Source of the DNA: an uncultured Lachnospiraceae bacterium
GTDB taxonomy: Bacteria > Bacillota > Clostridia > Lachnospirales > Lachnospiraceae
DNA: 41,302 bases
Direction: 5' to 3'
Assembly: GCA_947174705.1 (NCBI GenBank)
Contig: CAMWKB010000009.1
Span: forward strand, 1 to 41,302
Within the stretch, counting starts at the first letter, position 1; each line of letters opens with the position of its first letter. The notes under the pieces were generated by a model. The model had not been told where the DNA came from. It made no database searches and saw only the letters and a list, made by a program, of their open reading frames with translations. This document shows positions 15,027-23,178 of the stretch, piece after piece. A program made the position numbers and the translations under genes.

Positions 15027-16534
15027 TGGCATTTGTACAGAATTTTCCCTTTATATCCATATTGCTTTCACTTTTTGCAGGCCCTATATCTTCGGTGCTT
15101 GATAAAAAGTGGGCAAAGCGGCTGAATCTGTTTGTAATTGTTGCAATAGGAATTATGTCAACCGCCGTACTTATTTTTGTGCTTGGAAGCGGGCAGGAGT
15201 ATGTCTATACAATGGGGCATTTTCCGGCGCCCTGGGGCAATGAAATCAGGGTCGGTATTTTGGAAGCGGCTATGGCATTGTTTTTCTGCGTGGTTATGTT
15301 TTTGTGCGTAATTGGCGGCGTACTTGAGCGTGAGCTTGAAATAGAAGAGACCAAGCATAATTTGTATTATATTATGGTAAACCTCTTACTCTGCTCGCTG
15401 TTAGCGCTTATCTACACTAACGACCTGTTTACGGCTTATGTGTTTGTGGAAATTAATACGATATCGGCCTGTGGACTGATTATGATAAGACAGACCGGAA
15501 GGACGATTGAGGCGGCAACCAGATATATGATCATGAGCCTGCTCGGTTCGGGTCTGCTTTTGCTCGGAATCTGCTTTTTATACAGTCTGACAGGACATTT
15601 GCTGATGAGTAATATCAAGGGACAGGTGGCTCTTATTCAGGCAGCAGGAGCGTATCAGGTTCCGTTGCTTACCGCTATCTGCCTTATGTCGGTGGGACTT
15701 GCGATTAAAAGCGCGCTTTATCCGTTTCATACATGGCTGCCCGATGCATATGGATATTCAACTCTTTCATCAGCGGCGATTTTGTCCTCATTGGTTTCAA
15801 AAGGATATATTTTCCTGCTTGTAAAAATCTTTTACCGTGTGATCGGTTTTGACATTATTAAAGAAAGCAAGGTTATAAACGTACTGTTTGTGTTCGGTAT
15901 TGCAGGTATGATAATGGGTTCGGTCAGCGCGATCAGGGAGAGCGATATACAGCGCATGATAGCTTATTCGTCGGTGGCGCAGATTGGTTATATTTATATG
16001 GGCTTTGGTCTTGGAACTACCGCGGGTATAATTGCAAGCATATATCATATTCTTTCCCATGCCGCCACCAAATCGCTTTTATTTATTGCCTCATCGGGAA
16101 TTACCGATGCTTCGGGAAAAAGCAACGACTTTTTTGACTTAACGGGCTCCGGCTACCGAAACAGGCTGGCCGGCGCAGCATTTACGGTAGGTTCGCTGTC
16201 AATGGTCGGAATACCGATGTTTTCGGGCTTTATATCCAAATTGCTGTTCGCTCAGGCGGCGCTTGAAAACAGACATAAGATATTGATTGCTCTGCTTGCG
16301 CTTGCAATCAGTACTGTTTTGAATACAGTCTACTTCCTCAAAACCGTTATCCGCATTTATACTCCTGAAAAAAGGGAAGTTGTTATAGATAAAGGATTTC
16401 AGGATGTTGCGATATGGGAACAGTCTTCTAAAAGCATTGCGATGATATGTCTTATCGCACTGAATCTGTTCCTTGGTCTGTGTTCCGAACCGCTTGTTGC
16501 GTTGATTGAGCGTGGACTTGAGATGTTTGCATAA
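15026..16534 (+). CDS. mrpD: Antiporter-like subunit 1 (MrpD/NuoM/NuoN family)
   Basis: A 502-aa protein with about 14 membrane spans of the proton-translocating ND2/4/5 family. The key charged residues are kept: Glu in span 5 (E142 in YVFVEINTISA) and Lys in span 7 (K228 in LAIKSALYPFHTWLPDAYG). The region YSSVAQIGYIYMGFG and a His-rich SHAATKSLLF helix are also typical. ATG 15026 follows AAAGGAGG (15011-15018); the GTG at 15023 is too close. Of the four large subunits it looks closest to classical MrpD by length and position after mrpC. Confidence 0.88.
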   Translation: MAFVQNFPFISILLSLFAGPISSVLDKKWAKRLNLFVIVAIGIMSTAVLIFVLGSGQEYVYTMGHFPAPWGNEIRVGILEAAMALFFCVVMFLCVIGGVLERELEIEETKHNLYYIMVNLLLCSLLALIYTNDLFTAYVFVEINTISACGLIMIRQTGRTIEAATRYMIMSLLGSGLLLLGICFLYSLTGHLLMSNIKGQVALIQAAGAYQVPLLTAICLMSVGLAIKSALYPFHTWLPDAYGYSTLSSAAILSSLVSKGYIFLLVKIFYRVIGFDIIKESKVINVLFVFGIAGMIMGSVSAIRESDIQRMIAYSSVAQIGYIYMGFGLGTTAGIIASIYHILSHAATKSLLFIASSGITDASGKSNDFFDLTGSGYRNRLAGAAFTVGSLSMVGIPMFSGFISKLLFAQAALENRHKILIALLALAISTVLNTVYFLKTVIRIYTPEKREVVIDKGFQDVAIWEQSSKSIAMICLIALNLFLGLCSEPLVALIERGLEMFA

Positions 16535-16554
16535 TTGTTGTTGGAAAGGCATGG

Positions 16555-17961
16555 TTGATTGTAATGGATCGTAAATTGCAAAAATTACATCTTTTTGTTT
16601 TGATAACACTGCTGGCTTTAGCATTGGCGGCGTTATATATTGTGTGGTCGGGTGAGGGAAGTCTGACATTATTCTATTTAATGGATAATATTCCGGTTTA
16701 TTTTCATGTGGACGCGCTTGCAAGGGTATTTGTTACACTGACAAGTATAATATGGGTGCTTGTCGGGATTTATGCATTTGTGTACATGGAACATGAGGGA
16801 AAAGAAGGTAGGTTTTTTGGTTTCTATATTCTGGTATATCTTGTACTTATCGCACTTGAACTTGCCGGTAATCTCGTTACATTGTATTTCTTTTATGAAC
16901 TGATGACGTTGACTTCCATGCCTTTGGTTTTGCATAACGGCTCAAGGGAAGCGATTATGGCGGCTTTAAAATATCTTTTTTATTCCATGTGCGGAGCTTA
17001 CTGTGCATTGTTTGGAATATATTTTCTGTACAAGTACTGCGATACCCTGACATTCAGGGCGGGCGGTACATTGAATATGACACTTGTGTCAGGAAATGAG
17101 GCCATACTTTTGATAGCTGTATTCATGATGCTTATAGGTTTTGGGGCGAAAGCCGGTATGTTTCCGCTTCATTCATGGCTTACTGCAGCGCATCCAATAT
17201 CACCTGCGCCGGCTTCCGCAGTGCTTTCTTCTATTATTGTAAAAGGCGGTGTATTGGCGATAATAAGAAGCGTCTATTATATTGTCGGCGTGGATTTCAT
17301 AAGGGGAAGCTGGGTTCAGAACGCATGGATTGTGCTCACGCTTTTGACCGTATTTATGGGCTCAATGTTAGCGTATCGGGAGAAGGTATTTAAAAAGCGT
17401 CTCGCATATTCAACGGTTTCGCAGGTTTCTTATATATTATTCGGGTTATCAATGCTTACGCCGGAGGCTTTTGTGGGTTCAATACTTCATGTTGTATTCC
17501 ATGCGTGCATTAAGAGCGTGCTCTTTTTAACGGCGGGCAGTTTCATTTTCCATACGGGCAAAACGAGGGTGGATGAGTATGCAGGGATTGGAAAGCATAT
17601 GAGCCTTACCCTTTGGTGCTACACATTTGCATCGCTTGCGCTCATAGGTATTCCGCCGATGAGCGGCTTTATAAGTAAATGGTATCTGGCTCAGGGAGCT
17701 TTGCAGTCGCAGACCGGGGTATTCCGTTTCCTTGGACCGGCGGTTCTGCTTGTAAGTGCGCTTTTGACAGCGGGGTATTTACTTCCCGTTACAATGAAGG
17801 GCTTTTTACCGGGAAAGGATACCGTGGTGGAGGAAAAGAAAGAACGCTTGGATAAGATGAACGCTGTGCTGCTTATTCTTGCGGCATTTACGGTACTTAT
17901 GGGAGTTTGGCCTAATCCGCTTATAAAGTATATTGTGGAAATTATGGGCGGGCTCTTTTAG
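16555..17961 (+). CDS. Antiporter-like subunit 2 (NuoM/MrpD family)
   Basis: A 468-aa polytopic protein of the same family. E115 (YFFYELMTLTSMP) and K199 (GFGAKAGMFPLHSWLTAAHP) match the span-5 Glu and span-7 Lys. The remaining helices include YSTVSQVSYILFGLS and HACIKSVLFLTAGS. The start is uncertain: TTG 16555 has AAAGG 5 nt upstream (16545-16549), while the in-frame ATG 16564 would be 14 nt away. It follows subunit 1 by 20 bp and precedes subunit 3 by 18 bp. Confidence 0.85.
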   Translation: MIVMDRKLQKLHLFVLITLLALALAALYIVWSGEGSLTLFYLMDNIPVYFHVDALARVFVTLTSIIWVLVGIYAFVYMEHEGKEGRFFGFYILVYLVLIALELAGNLVTLYFFYELMTLTSMPLVLHNGSREAIMAALKYLFYSMCGAYCALFGIYFLYKYCDTLTFRAGGTLNMTLVSGNEAILLIAVFMMLIGFGAKAGMFPLHSWLTAAHPISPAPASAVLSSIIVKGGVLAIIRSVYYIVGVDFIRGSWVQNAWIVLTLLTVFMGSMLAYREKVFKKRLAYSTVSQVSYILFGLSMLTPEAFVGSILHVVFHACIKSVLFLTAGSFIFHTGKTRVDEYAGIGKHMSLTLWCYTFASLALIGIPPMSGFISKWYLAQGALQSQTGVFRFLGPAVLLVSALLTAGYLLPVTMKGFLPGKDTVVEEKKERLDKMNAVLLILAAFTVLMGVWPNPLIKYIVEIMGGLF

Positions 17962-17979
17962 AAGGATGGAGGACTAACA

Positions 17980-19455
17980 ATGAATTCGTATATTATGGTG
18001 ATAGCGGTTTTGCTGCCGATTTTGGGAGGGGTGCTTATTCCGTTTCTTCCTTTTGGCAAAAGAAATATTATGGCGGCTTATATAGAGATAATAGTGCTTA
18101 TAACCTCAGTGCTTACGTTTATGCTCATATTTAACAGACCTGCGGATGCATTTGTACTGTTTCGTTTTACGGGACAGCTTAGTATAAGTTTCAGACTGGA
18201 TGCTACAGGCAGCGTGTTTGCGACAATACTTGCGTTTATGTGGCCGCTTGCTACTCTCTATTCCTTTGAATATATGAAACATGAGGGACATGAGAAGATA
18301 TTTTTCATGTTTTATACTATTACCTTTGGCGTAACGCTTGGAATTGCTATGGCGGAAGATATTGTAACTTTGTATTTCTTCTATGAAATGCTTACGCTTG
18401 TTACGGTGCCGCTTGTACTGCATACGCTTTCAAGGGAGGCGGTACTTGCAACCCGTACCTATTTGTATTATTCGATCGGAGGCGCGGCCTTTGCCTTTAT
18501 CGGAATGATTTTTGTGTTAATGTATGGTAATACATCAAATTTTATACCGGGAGGGGTAATGGATTTATCAAAGATGGGCGGTAATATTAATTTATTACTC
18601 CTTGTCTATGTAATCTGCTTTTGCGGTTTCAGTGTCAAGGCAGCAATGTGTCCGTTCTCAGACTGGCTTCCACAGGCAGGCGTGGCCCCGACTCCTGTTA
18701 CGGCGCTGCTTCATGCGGTGGCAGTTGTAAAGGCAGGCGCTTTTGCAACGCTTAGGATTACTTATTTCAGTTTCGGTACAGAGTTACTTAGGGGAACATG
18801 GGCGCAGTATCTGCTGATGGCGCTTGTAATCTTTACAATTGTATACGGATGCAGCCGGGCGCTTAAAGAAACGCATTTAAAACGTAGACTGGCTTGGTCA
18901 ACAGTCAGCAACCTGTCTTATATATTATTTGGCGTTCTGCTGATGTCTCCGATTGGACTTGCAGGAGCATTGACCCATATGCTCAGTCATGCGCTTATGA
19001 AAATATGCGCTTTCTTCTGTGCAGGTGCGGTAATTTATAAGACCGGAAGAAACTATATACATCAGTTAGACGGATTTGGAAAGAAGATGCCGTGGGTGTT
19101 TGGCATATATACCGTATCGGCAATGGCGCTTATGGGAGTGCCGGGGCTTTGCGGGTTCGTCAGTAAATGGTATCTGGCAAAGGGTGCAGTAGAGAGCCTT
19201 AATCCGCTTGGTTATATAGGGCTTGCCGCAATTCTGGTTTCCGCACTTTTAACGGCTATATATATGTTGACTGTTACGGTACGTGCCTTCTTTCCGGAAA
19301 AAGGCTTTGACTTTGAAAAAATATCGGATGTAGAGGACCCGAACTGGGTTATGCTGCTTCCGCTTACGATATTTGTTATTGCGATGTTTATAATCGGGCT
19401 GCACCCGCAGATTATGGTGGATGCGGTTGCAGGGGTTGTGGCGTCGGTGTTTTAA
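17980..19455 (+). CDS. Antiporter-like subunit 3 (NuoM/MrpD family)
   Basis: A 491-aa polytopic protein, close in layout to subunit 2, suggesting an old duplication: both contain 'VTLYFFYE(L/M)(M/L)TL' and 'PLVLH..SREA'. E136 and K220 occupy the functional positions. The span-7/8 region differs, reading CPFSDWLPQAGVAPTPVTALLHAVAVVKAG, so the usual His after the span-7 Lys is replaced and the Ala-His pair is lost. This might change proton handling. A GGATGGAGG site precedes ATG. Confidence 0.85.
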   Translation: MNSYIMVIAVLLPILGGVLIPFLPFGKRNIMAAYIEIIVLITSVLTFMLIFNRPADAFVLFRFTGQLSISFRLDATGSVFATILAFMWPLATLYSFEYMKHEGHEKIFFMFYTITFGVTLGIAMAEDIVTLYFFYEMLTLVTVPLVLHTLSREAVLATRTYLYYSIGGAAFAFIGMIFVLMYGNTSNFIPGGVMDLSKMGGNINLLLLVYVICFCGFSVKAAMCPFSDWLPQAGVAPTPVTALLHAVAVVKAGAFATLRITYFSFGTELLRGTWAQYLLMALVIFTIVYGCSRALKETHLKRRLAWSTVSNLSYILFGVLLMSPIGLAGALTHMLSHALMKICAFFCAGAVIYKTGRNYIHQLDGFGKKMPWVFGIYTVSAMALMGVPGLCGFVSKWYLAKGAVESLNPLGYIGLAAILVSALLTAIYMLTVTVRAFFPEKGFDFEKISDVEDPNWVMLLPLTIFVIAMFIIGLHPQIMVDAVAGVVASVF

Positions 19456-19520
19456 TTTGCAGCTATGAGCATTAGTTTCACAATTGGTTATATTAAAATT
19501 GTTATAAGGAGACTGGGAAT

Positions 19521-21605
19521 ATGAACGGAGATGTGATTCTTGCCGTATTGGTGTTTTATCCTTTTATAGGGGCAGTTTTATCCTGTATTATTGGTAAGAA
19601 AAAGGAAATAGTGAGGGATTATTTTGCGGATTTTATTGTAATAAGTGAGTTTATAATAACGCTTGCGTTATTTGTATCTAATTGCACTAAAAGCACTTCC
19701 TTGTCTTTTTATTATTGCGAGATATACGGAATCTGTGGTATGGGGCTGCATTTTACAATGGAAGGCTTCAGACTTGTTTATGCTATGGTGGCGGCATTTA
19801 TGTGGATGATGACGATTATACTTTCAAGGGAATATTTCAGGCATCATGATAACAGAAACCGGTTTTATCTGTTTATGCTCGCTACGCTTGGAGCGACAAT
19901 GGGAGTATTTCTTTCCTGTGATTTGTTTACAACCTTTATATTCTTTGAAGTTATGTCTTTTACTTCTTATGTATGGGTAGCGCAGGAAGAAAACGAGGCT
20001 TCGCTAAGGGCGGCGGCAACCTACCTTGCCGTTGCGGTTATTGGCGGTCTTGTGATGCTTATGGGAATTTTTATTCTTTATCACGAGCTTGGAACTGTGG
20101 ATATGGATGAGATTTTCATAATGACGCTGCTTTATCCGGATAAACCGCTGCTTTACGTTGCAGGCGCATGTCTGCTTGTAGGTTTTGGCGCTAAGGCAGG
20201 CGCTTTTCCACTGCATATCTGGCTGCCTAAGGCCCATCCGGTAGCGCCGGCGCCGGCTTCTGCGCTTTTGTCAGGTATTTTGACCAAAACAGGCGTATTT
20301 GGGATAATTATAGTAAGCTGCGACATTTTTCTGCATGATGCCATGTGGGGAAGTCTGATTTTGGGAATCGGCGTACTGACTATGTTTGGTGGTGCGCTTT
20401 TAGCGGTATTTTCAATAGATTTAAAACGTACTCTTGCTTGTTCGTCTATGTCACAGATTGGTTTTATTCTGGTGGGCATAGGTATGCAGGGACTTTTGGG
20501 TGAAGAAAACACACTGGCTGTTAATGGTACTATGCTTCATATGCTCAATCACTCAATGATCAAGCTGGTTTTGTTTATGGCAGCAGGTATTATCTTTATG
20601 AATATACATGCCCTTGACCTAAACGAGATACGTGGTTTCGGAAGAAAGAAACCGCTTCTTATGCTTAGCTTCTTAACCGGTGCGCTGGCTATAGCCGGAA
20701 TTCCGTTATTTGGCGGCTATATCAGTAAGACGCTTCTGCACGAGAGCATAGTGGAATACGGCGGCGCAGGGGTAATGAAAGCGGTTGAGGTTATTTTCCT
20801 GTTAAGCGGCGGACTTACGCTGGCATATATGACTAAGATTTTCGTCGCAATTTTTGTGGAAAAAAATAAGGATGTTAATAAGCAGAGTAAATATGACAAT
20901 TTAAAGCATTATATGAATGCAGAAAGCACGTTTGCACTTACGGTGAGTGCGGCAGTTCTGTTTATATGGGGGCTTTTCCCACATACGTTAATGGACAGAG
21001 TGGCAAGACTTGGTAAGAATTTCATGGATTATAAAGCGCTAAGGCTTGGCTTTTACGCAGCAGAGGACACTGGGCATGCGGTGGCATATTTTAGCCTTAA
21101 TAATTTAAAGGGCGCTGCCATATCAATTATAATCGGAGTTTTAGTATATTTCCTGATAATACGAAAACTGCTTATGCGTGAGGACAATTATATCAATGCA
21201 TGGCCGAAGTGGCTGGATATGGAAAACCTGATATACAGACCTATACTATTAGGCTTCCTTCCGACTGTCTGTGCGATTGCAAGCAGAGTCTGTGATAGTT
21301 TATTGGATACCGTTGTAGTAATACTTCGTAAGACTCTGTATAAAGACTCCAAACTGCCACATGAGCGCAGGGAAGGGAATATTATAAGCGAATTTATAGG
21401 AAAGACCATGAATTTATGTCAGACAGTCCGCAACCGCCTGTGGGGTAGAAAAAATCCTACGAATATTGATTTCGTGCATGCGGCGGCAGCAAGACATGAG
21501 GAGATTAGAGAGAGTTCTATGATCATTCAGAGAAGCTTGTCGTTTGGATTGTTGATGTTTGGGATTGGGTTGGCGTTGACGTTTATATATATTATTATGA
21601 TGTAG
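19521..21605 (+). CDS. Antiporter-like subunit 4, long (NuoL/HyfB/MrpA-like)
   Basis: A 694-aa protein. The first ~500 residues are an ND5/NuoL-type core with E143 (FIFFEVMSFTSYVW) and K225 (GFGAKAGAFPLHIWLPKAHP). The C-terminal ~190 residues add a membrane span, a long amphipathic stretch (about 565-665, with many Arg and Lys) and a final span, recalling the lateral helix arrangement of NuoL. It lacks the DUF4040/MbhE modules that end a classical MrpA. GGAG lies upstream of ATG, 65 bp after subunit 3. It is last in the operon, followed by a terminator at 21634-21662. Confidence 0.85.
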   Translation: MNGDVILAVLVFYPFIGAVLSCIIGKKKEIVRDYFADFIVISEFIITLALFVSNCTKSTSLSFYYCEIYGICGMGLHFTMEGFRLVYAMVAAFMWMMTIILSREYFRHHDNRNRFYLFMLATLGATMGVFLSCDLFTTFIFFEVMSFTSYVWVAQEENEASLRAAATYLAVAVIGGLVMLMGIFILYHELGTVDMDEIFIMTLLYPDKPLLYVAGACLLVGFGAKAGAFPLHIWLPKAHPVAPAPASALLSGILTKTGVFGIIIVSCDIFLHDAMWGSLILGIGVLTMFGGALLAVFSIDLKRTLACSSMSQIGFILVGIGMQGLLGEENTLAVNGTMLHMLNHSMIKLVLFMAAGIIFMNIHALDLNEIRGFGRKKPLLMLSFLTGALAIAGIPLFGGYISKTLLHESIVEYGGAGVMKAVEVIFLLSGGLTLAYMTKIFVAIFVEKNKDVNKQSKYDNLKHYMNAESTFALTVSAAVLFIWGLFPHTLMDRVARLGKNFMDYKALRLGFYAAEDTGHAVAYFSLNNLKGAAISIIIGVLVYFLIIRKLLMREDNYINAWPKWLDMENLIYRPILLGFLPTVCAIASRVCDSLLDTVVVILRKTLYKDSKLPHERREGNIISEFIGKTMNLCQTVRNRLWGRKNPTNIDFVHAAAARHEEIRESSMIIQRSLSFGLLMFGIGLALTFIYIIMM

Positions 21606-21633
21606 GGATATATACAGTAAAGGCTAAGGCGAT

Positions 21634-21662
21634 AAAAAGGGACTGGTGACAGTCCTTTTTTT
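21634..21662 (+). terminator. Rho-independent terminator after the Mrp operon
   Basis: AAAAAGGGACTG and CAGTCCTTTTTTT pair around a GTGA loop with one bulged G; the stem ends in a seven-T tract. It lies 29 bp after the last Mrp gene. Confidence 0.8.
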
Positions 21663-21717
21663 GACATATAATATTTAAGGTAGAAGCGCCTAGGCAGCGG
21701 CACCTAAAATTTTACAT

Positions 21718-21801
21718 TTGCACTTGTCAGTGTGAGGTGTTAAGATAGAGTAAATGCGCAAATAGGCGCCAGAGGAGCCGTCATCGATACATATTTGCGC
21801 A
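21718..21801 (+). promoter_or_regulatory. rarA promoter and leader inverted repeat
   Basis: TTGCAC (21718-21723) and TAAGAT (21741-21746) with a 17-bp spacer form a good promoter. Just downstream, TGCGCAAATA (21755-21764) is complementary to TATTTGCGCA (21792-21801) with a 27-nt loop. The repeat lies inside the predicted 5' leader, so it may be an RNA hairpin or a repressor site. Confidence 0.5.
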
Positions 21802-21840
21802 CTTATCATTCATTCCCTTTCACACAGGAGCCACACTGCA

Positions 21841-23178
21841 ATGGACTTATTTGATTTAATGAGAAGCAAAAATATGGAAAAAGAATCCCCGCTTGCGGCA
21901 AGATTAAGACCGACCACGTTGGATGCGGTAGTGGGTCAGCAGCATATTATCGGTAAGGACAAGCTGTTGTACCGCGCAATAAAGGCGGACAAGCTGAGTT
22001 CGATCATATTCTATGGGCCGCCTGGAACCGGTAAAACTACGCTTGCCAAAGTGATTGCCAATACAACGAGCGCGGAGTTTACGCAGATTAACGCCACCGT
22101 AGCCGGTAAGAAGGACATGGAAGCAGTGGTGGAACAGGCCAAAAATGTGAATGGTATGTATGGAAAAAAGACTATACTTTTTATAGATGAAATACATCGT
22201 TTTAACAAGGGCCAGCAGGATTATCTGCTGCCGTTTGTAGAGGATGGAACAATCATACTTATTGGTGCGACTACCGAAAATCCGTATTTTGAGGTAAACG
22301 GAGCTTTAATTTCCCGTTCCATAATTTTTGAACTTAAACCTTTGGATAGGGAGGATATCAAAGAATTAATCCGGCGGGCTGTGTATGATAAGGATAAGGG
22401 AATGGGAGGCTATGATGCGGTCATAGACGAAGATGCAATGGAGTTTCTTTCTGACCTTTCCGGAGGAGATGCAAGGCATGCACTTAATGCGGTGGAGTTA
22501 GGCATAATGACTACGCCGAGAAGTGAGGATAATAAGATACATATTACGCTGGAAGTAGCCAAGGAGTGTATTCAGAGAAGGACTATACGCTATGATAAGG
22601 GCGGAGACAGTCATTATGATACAATATCCGCTTTTATCAAAAGCATGAGAGGGTCTGACGCGGATGCGGCTGTTTACTATTTGGGAAGGATGCTTTACGC
22701 GGGAGAGAGTGTAACTTTTATCGCAAGAAGAATTATGATATGCGCGGCAGAGGATGTGGGAAATGCAGACCCCAATGCATTGACTGTGGCGGTTAGTGCA
22801 TCTCTGGCAGTCGAAAGGGTCGGTATGCCCGAAGCGCAGATAATTTTATCGCAGGCAGCCGCTTATGTGGCGTCGGCTCCTAAGAGCAATTCCTGCTGTG
22901 AAGCAATTTTTGAAGTAATGGAAACGGTTAAACAGACCGGAAATCTTCCGATTCCGACGCATTTACAGGATGCGCATTATAAAGGAGCCAAAAATCTCGG
23001 CCGCGGGGTCGGATATAAGTATGCGCATGATTATCCCAATAATTATGTAGAGCAACAGTATTTGCCGTATGAACTGAACGGAAAGGAGTTTTACAAGCCT
23101 TCAGGAAACGGTTATGAAGCAAAAATCAGAGAACACATGAAACGTATAAAGGAAGATGCTGCCCATGAATCAGAATGA
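21841..23178 (+). CDS. rarA: Replication-associated recombination protein RarA (MgsA)
   Basis: A 445-aa AAA+ ATPase of the RarA/MgsA/WRNIP1 family. It has an N-terminal PLAARLRPTTLDAVVGQQH, Walker A GPPGTGKTT (59-67), Walker B LFIDEIHRF (D116/E117), sensor-1 ATTENP and a C-terminal tetramer region with YKYAHDYPNNYVEQQYLP. RarA acts at stalled replication forks with SSB and clamp-loader-like biochemistry. AGGAG lies upstream of ATG. The last 14 bp overlap the next gene. Length and motifs are complete. Confidence 0.95.
   Translation: MDLFDLMRSKNMEKESPLAARLRPTTLDAVVGQQHIIGKDKLLYRAIKADKLSSIIFYGPPGTGKTTLAKVIANTTSAEFTQINATVAGKKDMEAVVEQAKNVNGMYGKKTILFIDEIHRFNKGQQDYLLPFVEDGTIILIGATTENPYFEVNGALISRSIIFELKPLDREDIKELIRRAVYDKDKGMGGYDAVIDEDAMEFLSDLSGGDARHALNAVELGIMTTPRSEDNKIHITLEVAKECIQRRTIRYDKGGDSHYDTISAFIKSMRGSDADAAVYYLGRMLYAGESVTFIARRIMICAAEDVGNADPNALTVAVSASLAVERVGMPEAQIILSQAAAYVASAPKSNSCCEAIFEVMETVKQTGNLPIPTHLQDAHYKGAKNLGRGVGYKYAHDYPNNYVEQQYLPYELNGKEFYKPSGNGYEAKIREHMKRIKEDAAHESE

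Noticed and set aside
12247-21605. Complex I or a membrane-bound hydrogenase operon
   Set aside because: The MrpE, F, G and MnhB signatures identify an Mrp-type complex, and no NuoB/C/D/I or hydrogenase subunit genes are present.
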